DNA of 64,000 bases from Desulfospira joergensenii DSM 10085 (GTDB taxonomy: Bacteria; Desulfobacterota; Desulfobacteria; Desulfobacterales; Desulfobacteraceae). Each line of letters opens with the position of its first letter. Position 1 is the stretch's first letter. The translations under genes and the position numbers were made by a program. Positions 7,454-15,379 of this stretch are shown in pieces. The stretch lies in the NCBI RefSeq assembly GCF_000420085.1, contig NZ_ATUG01000003.1:62001-126000 (forward strand), in the 5' to 3' direction. The notes below the pieces were generated by a model. It saw only the letters and a program-made list of their open reading frames with translations, did no database searches and was not told where the DNA came from.

Positions 7454-9385
7454 TTAAATTTTGAACCAGCTTGCCATTTCATTAAGATCCTCTGCAAGTC
7501 TTGAAAGTTCTGCCGCACTTTTTTTTACCTGTTTGCTGCCGGCATTTGTTGCCCCGGCCGCCTGATTAACTTCGGCGATATCATTTGTGACCTTCCCTGT
7601 AACTGACCTTGCATGGTTTATATTATCATTAACTTCCTGCAGACCTAAAGCAGCCTGGCTAACATTATTTGAAATTTCCTGTGTGGTGGCAGATTGCTCT
7701 TCAATGGCAGATGCAACTGTTGTTACAAAGCCATTTACCTCATTAATGACATCTATAATTTCTTTTATAACAGTGATTGATTCATCTGTACTTGCCTGCA
7801 CGCTTGATATTTTTTCACTGATTTCGGTAGTGGCGACTGCTGTCTGCTGGGCAAGGGCCTTGATTTCTCCTGCCACTACGGCAAAGCCTTTGCCAGCTTC
7901 GCCTGCCCTGGCGGCCTCAATGGTGGCATTGAGGGCCAGAAGGTTGGTCTGCTCGGAGATATCTGAAATGGTTTCCGTCACCTTGTTTATCTGTGATGCA
8001 GAACTTCCAAGGGCGTTAATTTTTTGAGACATCTGCTTTGCCTTGCCCACAGCATGGGTGGTAGTCTCACTTCCTTTTGCCGCAGTACTGGCAATTTCCT
8101 GAATTGTTACCGTCATCTCCTCGGCAGCTGCCACAATCATCTGAATATTGGTTGTGGCCTGTTCAGTGGCGACAGCTAGGGAATTCATATTGCCGCTCAT
8201 TTCTTCAGCAGCAGAAGATACATTTTTTGTTTTTGTGCTGGTATTTTCCGAGTTTGATTCAATCTGGCTTGATATGGCAGAAAGCTCTGTGGATGAGGAT
8301 GTTAGAGTATAGATGCCATCGTTAATATCCCTGATCATTTTGTTCAGCCGTGATACCATGCTGTTCATGGAAGCGGCCAGGGATCCGACTTCATCTTTCT
8401 GCTCTATATCAAGCTCTTGGGTTAAATTTCCGTTTGCCATATCCTTGGCAAGCAAGACAACTTTTTTGACAGATCCTGTGATATTGCGTGTAATGGCGAT
8501 CGTAATAAACAATCCAAGCAAAAAAGCAATCATCGAGATAAGGATGGCGATGCGTTCCAGAAAAGCACTACGTTTTCCTGCAGCTTCCATTTTCGCTTCT
8601 GCATTTTTTACCGCAAGATTGTAATTTTCTTCAATAATGGGTTCTATTACATCTATGACATCGCTTAAATCTTTAATAGCAGCCTTTATCTGGTTATCTG
8701 CTTCAACAAGCAAGAGAAAATGTTTCTTATATTTGTTAATATCTTCCTGCGATATTCCGGGATTGGTCAAGAGTTTGTCGATTGTTTCCAACACTTTTTC
8801 GACATACTTTTTATCCGCCCTCAAAAGATAGTCTTTTTCATTTTTTCTCAAAGTCAGCAGCAAAACAAGGGATTCTGTTTCATTACTTTCTTCAGCCTGT
8901 TTCATCAATTTCAACGCGACCTTCCTGAACTCGCCCTGGAAGCCGGACTCGTGGTTTATCCCCCTTTTATCCCAAAGAGATACTGCTTTATGAAACGCAG
9001 ACCTATACCGATCCGAGTGTTGTATTATTCTTTCAGCATTTTCTTTAAAGTGTTTGTTTTTGATTATTTCAGCAATCTTTGCAATATCGATAGCCTTGCT
9101 TTTTATCCGGCTTGTTTTTTTTTCAAATTTGCCAATATATTTTATCTTCTTCCGTGCCAAATAATTTTTTTCATCATTGCGGCTGTCATTGAGCAGACCA
9201 ATGATCTCCAGTGAATCGTTTGCAATAGCTTTGTCCATATGCCAGATAGAATCATATTTTGTTATGGTAAAATTATTGGAGTAATAAAATGTGCCCAGTG
9301 CGCAGGCGAATAAAAGAATCACCAGCCCTATGCCGCCTATAAGTTTCCCTGCAAGTTTCATGTTATTGAACGCTACAAGTTTCAT
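7454..9385 (-). CDS. Methyl-accepting chemotaxis protein
   Basis: This 643-residue chemoreceptor has a first membrane helix (about residues 12-34), a long mostly helical extracytoplasmic region (about 35-275), a second membrane helix (about 276-300), a HAMP domain (about 300-355) and a long cytoplasmic signalling domain. The signalling tip carries the conserved [19 protein letters not shown] segment and [12 protein letters not shown]. The sensory domain looks like a long helical bundle with KNEKDYLLR-type pairs (DEKNYLAR and KNEKDYLL), as in helical-bimodular (HBM-like) receptors. It lies between the phosphate transporter operon and the porin, so a role in swimming toward a phosphorus compound is attractive but unproven. 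An alternative ATG lies at 9361. Confidence 0.95.
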   Translation of the reverse strand: MKLVAFNNMKLAGKLIGGIGLVILLFACALGTFYYSNNFTITKYDSIWHMDKAIANDSLEIIGLLNDSRNDEKNYLARKKIKYIGKFEKKTSRIKSKAIDIAKIAEIIKNKHFKENAERIIQHSDRYRSAFHKAVSLWDKRGINHESGFQGEFRKVALKLMKQAEESNETESLVLLLTLRKNEKDYLLRADKKYVEKVLETIDKLLTNPGISQEDINKYKKHFLLLVEADNQIKAAIKDLSDVIDVIEPIIEENYNLAVKNAEAKMEAAGKRSAFLERIAILISMIAFLLGLFITIAITRNITGSVKKVVLLAKDMANGNLTQELDIEQKDEVGSLAASMNSMVSRLNKMIRDINDGIYTLTSSSTELSAISSQIESNSENTSTKTKNVSSAAEEMSGNMNSLAVATEQATTNIQMIVAAAEEMTVTIQEIASTAAKGSETTTHAVGKAKQMSQKINALGSSASQINKVTETISDISEQTNLLALNATIEAARAGEAGKGFAVVAGEIKALAQQTAVATTEISEKISSVQASTDESITVIKEIIDVINEVNGFVTTVASAIEEQSATTQEISNNVSQAALGLQEVNDNINHARSVTGKVTNDIAEVNQAAGATNAGSKQVKKSAAELSRLAEDLNEMASWFKI

Positions 9386-9642
9386 TTAAGTTTTCTTATA
9401 GTATTATTTTTTATCATCACCCCGGTGTTATATTGCTTTCATATTGATAATATGCAGGATAAAAAGCTTCTATCTGTTTGGCTTAGACGACTTCATTCAA
9501 ATATGAGAACAGTGGACAGCTACTTTGTCCCTGTTTTGGATTTGATTCCCTGTTGTTTTGCAGCCATGGCGGAAAGGATAATGGCTCTGTCTTCGCGGCC
9601 TTAACGGCCGCATCATTGCCTTTAGTTACCGATTCAATTGGG
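9386..9642. other. Upstream region of the chemoreceptor gene with a palindrome
   Basis: This region holds a perfect inverted repeat CATATT-GAT-AATATG at 9440-9454, about 55 bp upstream of the chemoreceptor start, which may be an operator. I see no gene in it, and the porin terminator borders it on the other side. Confidence 0.35.
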
Positions 9643-9677
9643 AAAAAGTGCCCGGAGTTATGTCTCCGGGCACTTTT
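9643..9677 (-). terminator. Terminator of the porin gene
   Basis: Read on the minus strand, AAAAGTGCCCGGAG (9677-9664) pairs perfectly with CTCCGGGCACTTTT (9657-9644), ending in a T run. It lies about 30 bp past the porin stop. Confidence 0.92.
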
Positions 9678-9705
9678 CGGTTTGGCGCTTTCTTAAAAAA
9701 TGGAA

Positions 9706-11049
9706 TTAGAAGTAGTACTGGATGCGGGCCATGACAATGTTGCCGCGCTGGCTGTCGACATAGTCAGGATCATCTTCATAGTTGTCTGCATCGAAATGTA
9801 CATAGTTGAGGACAAATTTCAGGTTGTTCTCAAGATACCAGTTGAGCCCGAGGGTGATGGTGGACATATCGCCTCCGAATTTGTCGCCATCGGTGAGACT
9901 GATGGCACTATACCGGGCGCCAATTTCCCAGGCACCGTATCCTCCTTCGGAGACAGGGTTAAAGGGTTTGACCTCTTTGAAATACCCGGAGGACTTTTTA
10001 TACTTGTGGGACTCTCCGGTAAGCATATAAAAGGCAGATAGGTAAAATGCGTCAAAGTTGTAAGTCTCGTTATTGTCGGCATCATCCACCCTTACACCGG
10101 CATATTCACCAGAAATTAGAAAACCATGGCCGGAATAGGCGGCTTCAAGGGCATAGCGCCAGTCTTTTTCAGGATTTTCGAAATCCACACCAACTAGTTT
10201 TTCAGCCAGATGGGCATTGGGTCTGGCTTCAAATTCCAGGACCTGATCCCCATCTTCATCATCAGCATCATCAGCATAATCATAGTTAAAGTGTCCGATA
10301 TTGGCTCCCAGATGAAAAACCTGGCCGCGTTCCTTGTCCAGTACCGGGACATAGGTCACCCGGCCCAGGAAAGTGGCAGCATCGGCCTGGTGATCAACGA
10401 GATCCTGCTCGGCATACCCGTTTGAATACAAGGCAGACACCTGGGTGATACCTTTGCTGTATCTGTGAGTCCACAGAGCGCCGATACCGCGTTCAGGCGA
10501 AAAGACATCGGTCAGGCCACGTTCCATGAAGTTCGTGTACTTGGAGCTGGTGGTGGATTCCAGGCCGTAGCGTACTTTCTGCCAGCCCAGGGTGAACTCG
10601 TCGTTTTCGAGTCCTGTATATGTCAGGTTGGCGTCTTTGAGATCCACCTCGGCTTCAGCAAAATCCCATTGGATTTCATATTCCCAGAACTCGGAAAACG
10701 TGCCTTCCACAGACAGGTATAACTTGCGAACTTCGTTTGATGTGTTGCTTCTCGTCAGCTTGCTTTTTTTGCCGCCCTTGTACATATCATCAAAGTTGGC
10801 GATATCCGTTGTTACCCGGCCGCCGATCGCGAACGAGGATCTGCCGTCTGGGGATTTCCACTCCGGGGCCCCTGTTTTTTTAGAAAATTCGATGTGGCTA
10901 CCCTGCTTGGTACTCTCGGTCTGAACATCAGTGATCTGTTTCTGATTTTCAATAATCATCTGATGCAGTTCTTCATTGCTGGGAGCAGCCATGGCGGTAG
11001 CAGGAATCGCCAGTGCGCAGATTGCTGCGGTGATAAACCCTTTTTTCAT
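9706..11049 (-). CDS. OprO/OprP-family phosphate- or polyphosphate-selective porin
   Basis: This is a 447-residue outer-membrane protein. A Sec signal peptide (MKKGFITAAICALAIPATAMA) is followed by a short coiled-coil-like segment (NEELHQMIIENQKQITDVQT), and then alternating beta strands ending in IQYYF with a terminal Phe. The segment GYGAWEIGARYSAISL followed by STITLGLNWYLENNLKFVLNYVHF is characteristic of the OprO/OprP family (PF07396). In Pseudomonas, OprP prefers phosphate and OprO prefers pyrophosphate and polyphosphate. The exported CYTH and pyrophosphatase genes next door favour condensed phosphate as the cargo here. The ATG at 11049 has AGGAGATTAAGC upstream. Two tandem palindromes upstream suggest dedicated regulation. 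Confidence 0.92.
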   Translation of the reverse strand: MKKGFITAAICALAIPATAMAAPSNEELHQMIIENQKQITDVQTESTKQGSHIEFSKKTGAPEWKSPDGRSSFAIGGRVTTDIANFDDMYKGGKKSKLTRSNTSNEVRKLYLSVEGTFSEFWEYEIQWDFAEAEVDLKDANLTYTGLENDEFTLGWQKVRYGLESTTSSKYTNFMERGLTDVFSPERGIGALWTHRYSKGITQVSALYSNGYAEQDLVDHQADAATFLGRVTYVPVLDKERGQVFHLGANIGHFNYDYADDADDEDGDQVLEFEARPNAHLAEKLVGVDFENPEKDWRYALEAAYSGHGFLISGEYAGVRVDDADNNETYNFDAFYLSAFYMLTGESHKYKKSSGYFKEVKPFNPVSEGGYGAWEIGARYSAISLTDGDKFGGDMSTITLGLNWYLENNLKFVLNYVHFDADNYEDDPDYVDSQRGNIVMARIQYYF

Positions 11050-11126
11050 GCTTAATCTCCTCTTGCCTTTGTTTGTTTAGAGGGAAATTTGTTACCGGCA
11101 ACACGCCGGTCCTGAAAAACCCTGAA

Positions 11127-11174
11127 TAAAAACATTGTTTACTAATGTAGTAAAAACATTGTTTACCAATGTAG
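11127..11174. promoter_or_regulatory. Two tandem 24-bp repeats, each with a palindrome, upstream of the porin gene
   Basis: Units 11127-11150 and 11151-11174 are identical except for one base (T versus C). Each contains a dyad; the second is perfect: ACATTG-TTTAC-CAATGT. The 24-bp period is slightly over two helical turns. The block lies 78 bp upstream of the porin start, in the promoter region, and looks like a double operator. No known regulator consensus was recognised. Confidence 0.55.
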
Positions 11175-11518
11175 TAAAAAGACCTTAAACTACAAAATTT
11201 GTCTAATTAGTTTTGGCCATAATGGAGATAAGGAAATTTTATGGTCCCAAAGAAAGGGAGGGGTCATGGGAAATCGTTATACGCCCATGGGATTTATTTA
11301 TCGGCAACGACTTGATATTACATGAAAATAATATTAAGCCTATGCTGCACCGATAATAGATAAAAATAGATTTCATAAGCAGACTTAATTAGTCTCTCGG
11401 GATCTGGTGTAGTACCTTAGCCGTTTATTGAGTTTTATCAAGGATCAACGTCCATGATAATTATTTGAATGGAAATGGTAAGATTTCTAAACTATACCGG
11501 AACAAAAGGAGTGAATAC
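11175..11518. other. Intergenic region between divergent porin and exported CYTH genes
   Basis: About 340 bp must contain the plus-strand promoter of the CYTH gene. A frame of 19 codons at 11266-11325 has a strong ribosome-site match (GGGAGGGG) but no recognisable product. I found no convincing promoter boxes. Confidence 0.4.
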
Positions 11519-12343
11519 ATGAGAGTACTTGCATGCTGCACCTTGTTTTTGGCGTCTGTTTTTTTTGCACTACCCGCCCAGGCATTGGATAAAAAAGATT
11601 TTGACCAGGTTGAATATGCATTTGGCATCAATGAGCCCAAAACTTTTGAGATGGCCCCCAAATCACTGGCAGGCGAACGGGCGGACGATTATGACTTTAT
11701 TGACTTTGAAGCAAAACGCAAAGAAAAGCTTGTGACCTACCTGGATACGCCTGACAGGCAGTTCAGCAAAAAAGCCTTGATTGTCCGGGTGAGGGAAGAC
11801 CTGAAAAAACCGTGGAAAAGCAAGATCACGGTAAAATTAAGAGCCCCTTCTCCCGAACAGTTTGGTGATCTGAAGAACTATAAAAAAGCTGAGATCGATA
11901 TTGTAAACGGACAAAAAAAATACAGCGTGAGCTATGATATTAAAATGAATCCCACCAAAATTGATGTGCGAAAGGTGGATGTGAAAGCCGTTGCAGAGCT
12001 GATCCGGAAGGGCAATTCAGAGGCCTGGACCCTTGTGGAACCGGTGTTCTCCCAGTACGCGGACCAGATCCAGCAGACCATTGTCATGCGGGCCCTGTCC
12101 TGGGAAGGCCTTGTCACAGAAATTTCAGGCAAAGTTGAAGCAGAGTATGCCGTCTGGAGTCCTTATTACAGATATCCAAAAACGTTTGTATCAGAAATTT
12201 CCTTTAAAGGGCGCACATCAGATGATAATCTGGGAAAGGTTGCCCAGCGAATTGAAAACGCCTTGAAAGAAAAGGGCATTGACTCTGATTTCAATCTGTC
12301 CAAAACCAAGACCACCTTCGGGCTAAGCCCGAATTTCAATTAA
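11519..12343 (+). CDS. Exported CYTH-domain (triphosphate tunnel metalloenzyme-like) protein
   Basis: This is a 274-residue protein. A signal peptide (MRVLACCTLFLASVFFALPAQA) places the mature protein in the periplasm. The CYTH barrel is clear: VTYLDTPDRQF (72-82), then LIVRVRE (88-93) and SKITVKLRAP (101-110). Further on come GKVEAEYAVW, FVSEISFKGRTSDDNLGKVAQRIENAL and a terminal helix. CYTH enzymes hydrolyse tripolyphosphate, thiamine triphosphate or longer polyphosphate using Mg or Mn, and a few make cAMP. The canonical ExExK strand is degenerate (QVEYAF near residue 30), so activity must be tested. The start at 11519 was chosen over an upstream in-frame codon because AAAGGAG lies 8 bases before it and the signal peptide then begins correctly. 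Confidence 0.82.
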   Translation: MRVLACCTLFLASVFFALPAQALDKKDFDQVEYAFGINEPKTFEMAPKSLAGERADDYDFIDFEAKRKEKLVTYLDTPDRQFSKKALIVRVREDLKKPWKSKITVKLRAPSPEQFGDLKNYKKAEIDIVNGQKKYSVSYDIKMNPTKIDVRKVDVKAVAELIRKGNSEAWTLVEPVFSQYADQIQQTIVMRALSWEGLVTEISGKVEAEYAVWSPYYRYPKTFVSEISFKGRTSDDNLGKVAQRIENALKEKGIDSDFNLSKTKTTFGLSPNFN

Positions 12344-12352
12344 GCTTTTGAT

Positions 12353-12384
12353 CCGGCCCCTGGTCTGTCAAGGGGCCGGTCTTC
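12353..12384 (+). terminator. Hairpin after the first exported CYTH gene
   Basis: CCGGCCCC (12353-12360) pairs with GGGGCCGG (12372-12379), followed by a weak T-rich tract (TCTTC). It lies 10 bp after the stop and may be only a partial terminator. Confidence 0.6.
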
Positions 12385-12705
12385 ATGTATTCCCCTCTTT
12401 ATGTTTGAATTTTCATTGATCTGATTTTCCTTTTTAGCCGGCTTATTTTAATTCATTCTTGATTGCCAGAACTCTTTTGTGATTATCCCGGATCCTCTTT
12501 AACCCATTGTTTTGATGTGCTTTTCACCTGATAAAAAATTAATATAAAGCCGATAAGCACACCTTATTGGACATTGAATACAATGGTGTGTCATTCAGGT
12601 ATAGAGTCAAATTTTAAGTTTGCCGGAATGAGGGATTTAAAGACGTTGGAATAGAATTGGAATGTAGTTTTTTAAATCAAATCAATAAAAAGCGGGAGTT
12701 ATCAA
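12385..12705. other. Intergenic region upstream of the second exported CYTH gene
   Basis: The region is AT-rich and holds no gene that I can see. At 12571-12586 there is ACATTG-AATA-CAATGG, a dyad whose half-sites match those of the double operator upstream of the porin gene but with a 4-bp instead of 5-bp spacer. It could be a shared regulatory site. Confidence 0.35.
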
Positions 12706-13746
12706 ATGAAAAACAGATTGTCCCTGATGCTGGGATTGTCCTTTATTTTTCTTTCTTTTGCGGCCTTGTCAGCCGGTGCCAAGGAATCACATCCCCACAA
12801 GGTTCAGATTGCCAAGCACCCTGAAGCCCTTGAAATCGTTGAAGCAAGGGAAATGAAGTTTTTGATCGATCCGGCAAAGGTCGGCTTTGATCCGGAAACA
12901 GGCTTGACAACGATATGGAAAAAAATCAAAGCGTTTGCAAAAAAGGAAAACATCGTCCTCAAAGAAAAAAAATTTAATGCAGACGGGTTCACCTATTCAA
13001 CCAAGGTGTATTTTGATACGCCAGAAGGAGATCTGACCAAACTCGGATATGTGGTCAGAATCACCACCAAGTATTTTGGCGGGAAACCGGCTTCAGCCGC
13101 ATTGACTGTGAAATTTATCGACCGTGACAATCCTGAGCGGGTTTTTGACGCAATGCCGGATGAAGAAGATGCCTCTATCGAGGAAAACGTCGGGCCGGCA
13201 GCCAACTATACTCTGGACACCTATCTTGAAAAAGCCACCAAGATTGATGTGGATCTTACCGATGTCCCGGTTACCCTTGCAGATTTTGCCGCCCTTGTTC
13301 CTCACCTTAAAACCCTGGGGCTGGACCCCAAGACCAAACTGGTCGGTATTGGAGCCTACAGCATCCGCATGAAACCCGGTTTTGTTATCCTGCCGGGGAT
13401 GCCCTTTCCTGCAGGGATCTCCATGGAAGCGTGGCTGCCTGTAGAAAGCGGTGAAAAGGCTTTTGTATATGATTTTTCCTTTGGTTACCCCACTGGAGAC
13501 TACTATGACATGTCAAAAACCCATACGGCGGCTGAAAATATTATCCAGAAGATATACCAGAAAATGGACAAAGAGATCGGCCTGCCCCAAAATGCCCAAT
13601 GGCGAGGCTCCAAGGCAACATATCTGCGCAAGGGCGGCCTGACCTTCCCCGAGTACACAGGGATTAAAAATCTTGAAATGAGATCCTATAAACCCCCGAA
13701 AAAAGGCAAGGACGGGACCATCTCTTTTAATGACGACCCGTCATAA
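12706..13746 (+). CDS. Second exported CYTH-like protein
   Basis: This is a 346-residue protein with a signal peptide (MKNRLSLMLG through about residue 25, cleavage near AGA). The CYTH pattern is visible: EAREMKFLID (46-55, resembling the ExExK signature), KVYFDTPEGDLTKLGYVVRI (100-119) and ALTVKFIDRD (132-141). A late strand ISMEAWLPV and DFSFGYP follow, then a C-terminal helix. It is longer than typical CYTH proteins, with an inserted helical segment (about 58-90) and a Lys/Pro-rich tail. It probably binds or cleaves triphosphate or polyphosphate in the periplasm. The ATG is preceded by GGGAG. The pyrophosphatase fusion starts 99 bp downstream, probably in the same transcript. Confidence 0.78.
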   Translation: MKNRLSLMLGLSFIFLSFAALSAGAKESHPHKVQIAKHPEALEIVEAREMKFLIDPAKVGFDPETGLTTIWKKIKAFAKKENIVLKEKKFNADGFTYSTKVYFDTPEGDLTKLGYVVRITTKYFGGKPASAALTVKFIDRDNPERVFDAMPDEEDASIEENVGPAANYTLDTYLEKATKIDVDLTDVPVTLADFAALVPHLKTLGLDPKTKLVGIGAYSIRMKPGFVILPGMPFPAGISMEAWLPVESGEKAFVYDFSFGYPTGDYYDMSKTHTAAENIIQKIYQKMDKEIGLPQNAQWRGSKATYLRKGGLTFPEYTGIKNLEMRSYKPPKKGKDGTISFNDDPS

Positions 13747-13845
13747 TTTTAGGCTTCATCATGCTGTCCGACCCCGGTTTGACAATGGGACCGGGCAGCA
13801 ATCATCCATAACCAGAGTGTTTCAATATTTTACCAGGAGGATTCA

Positions 13846-15267
13846 ATGAACATAAGAAAGTCTTTAGCATCCTTGGTCGTAGCTGCAGCAGTGGTGGGAT
13901 TCACCCTGACCAGCGCCCAGGCTACCGTCACGCCTAATGCGTCGGTGCTCCAGGGAGAGAAAAATTACCTAACAGGCTATTCTGCATTAAATGTCGACGG
14001 TACCTACAACGTTGTCATTGAGATTCCAGCAGGTCATACAGCCAAGTACGAAGTGAATAAAAAAACAGGGATGCTCGAGTTAGAACAGAAAAACGGCAAA
14101 CCCCGTTTTGTGAAATATGTTGGCTATCCTGGAAACTACGGAATGATTCCCAGAACCATTCTGCCCAAAGAACAGGGCGGCGACGGTGATCCCATGGACG
14201 TAATCGTGCTCGGCCCATCAACTGAGATCGGTTCTGTTGTAAAGGCCCGCCCCTTAGGCGTTCTTGACCTGCTCGACGGCGGTGAAAAAGACTATAAAAT
14301 CTTGATGGTTCAGGAAGGCACTCCCATGGCGGTTTGCAATAACGTAAAAGATCTTGACGCAAAATTTCCCGGCGTGACCACCATTGTCAAGACCTGGTTT
14401 ACCTCCTATAAGGGGCGTGACGAAAAAGGCAACTTCAAACTGGAGGCCAAGGGCTTCCTGGGAAAAGCCGCAGCTATTCAGCTTATTGGAGACTCCATCC
14501 TGGCCTTTGAAAATGCCCGGGTCACAGATGCCGACAAGATCCCCCTGAAGGCAGACGGAAATCCCCAGCTTCACTACTGGCCGGCATCAAAAAACAACGG
14601 CCATAAATTCGCCGGCGTTCCTGCCATTGGCAACAGCGAGCTGGACAAGCTGTACGGCACCCTGGCACTGCCCTCTTATATCAAATACTATGAAGTTGAC
14701 AAACAGGACAGAATCATGCTCAATCCCTACCTCCAGGTAGCGACCAAAGCTCATCGTGCTGTCCTTGATCCGGAAATCGGCGTCTACAACTACATCGTGA
14801 ATGCCGATGGCAATGTGGCCGTTGTTCAGGAAGCCAGACATCCCATGGGCAGAAAGTACAAAAATGGCTACATCCGCCCGGAAGACGGCCGGAAGAAGAA
14901 AGTTAAGGTCAAAAAAGGCAAAAAGAAATATCCGAAAGAAAAATTCGGCCATACCTCCGGGGTAGCAGGTTCAGTTGCCCGTCTCGGCGGTGAAATCCTT
15001 TTTGAAGACGGAACCTGGATCATCAACAACAAATCCGGCCGCTACTCCAAGAAAAATCTTGACCGTACCCCTGAACAATTGGGCAATGTCGCCAAGCTGA
15101 TCATGGATACCTGCGATCCCATGGGCAAACCCTGGGGTGAAGTCCGTTATCGCCTGGCATACGGCAATGAAGAGGCCCAGAAAGCCTATAAAGGCAGCGA
15201 TAAAGTCAAATATCTGAAGCCCAAGAAAAAACAAAAACCCTATATCCTGGTTGACCCTGCTAAATAA
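13846..15267 (+). CDS. Exported family I inorganic pyrophosphatase fused to an unassigned C-terminal domain
   Basis: This is a 473-residue protein. A signal peptide (residues 1-26, ending SAQA) is unusual for a family I pyrophosphatase, which is normally cytosolic. The catalytic set is complete when compared with E. coli Ppa: E59, K67, E69, R87, Y94, Y98, the D113-x-D115-P-x-D118 signature, D144, D149, K151 and Y188-K189. It should cleave pyrophosphate to two phosphates in the periplasm. From about residue 264 a second domain follows: YYEVDKQDRIMLNPYLQVA, a Lys-rich insert (349-363), a GGEI segment (381-384) and WIINNKSGRYSKKN. I do not know the function of this domain; it recurs as the next gene. 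The ribosome site AGGAGG is excellent. It is the last gene before a strong terminator. Confidence 0.9.
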   Translation: MNIRKSLASLVVAAAVVGFTLTSAQATVTPNASVLQGEKNYLTGYSALNVDGTYNVVIEIPAGHTAKYEVNKKTGMLELEQKNGKPRFVKYVGYPGNYGMIPRTILPKEQGGDGDPMDVIVLGPSTEIGSVVKARPLGVLDLLDGGEKDYKILMVQEGTPMAVCNNVKDLDAKFPGVTTIVKTWFTSYKGRDEKGNFKLEAKGFLGKAAAIQLIGDSILAFENARVTDADKIPLKADGNPQLHYWPASKNNGHKFAGVPAIGNSELDKLYGTLALPSYIKYYEVDKQDRIMLNPYLQVATKAHRAVLDPEIGVYNYIVNADGNVAVVQEARHPMGRKYKNGYIRPEDGRKKKVKVKKGKKKYPKEKFGHTSGVAGSVARLGGEILFEDGTWIINNKSGRYSKKNLDRTPEQLGNVAKLIMDTCDPMGKPWGEVRYRLAYGNEEAQKAYKGSDKVKYLKPKKKQKPYILVDPAK

Positions 15268-15300
15268 CATGGCAATTTGAAAACCAATAGTAGAGTCGTA

Positions 15301-15337
15301 AAGGCGGGGCATGGAAAATACATTGCCCCGCCTTTTA
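15301..15337 (+). terminator. Strong terminator after the pyrophosphatase fusion
   Basis: AAGGCGGGGCA (15301-15311) pairs perfectly with TGCCCCGCCTT (15324-15334), followed by TT. It starts 33 bp after the stop. A possible ATG at 15311 lies inside it and was not used as a start for the next gene. Confidence 0.9.
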
Positions 15338-15379
15338 ATCTTCCCACACCCGGATTTCCGGCTACCCTTTTTGCTTATT

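Noticed and set aside
15311-15379. An earlier in-frame start (ATG at 15311) for the paralogue of the pyrophosphatase C-terminal domain
   Set aside because: This ATG lies inside a strong terminator hairpin (15301-15337). The later ATG at 15380 begins directly before a clear signal-like segment.
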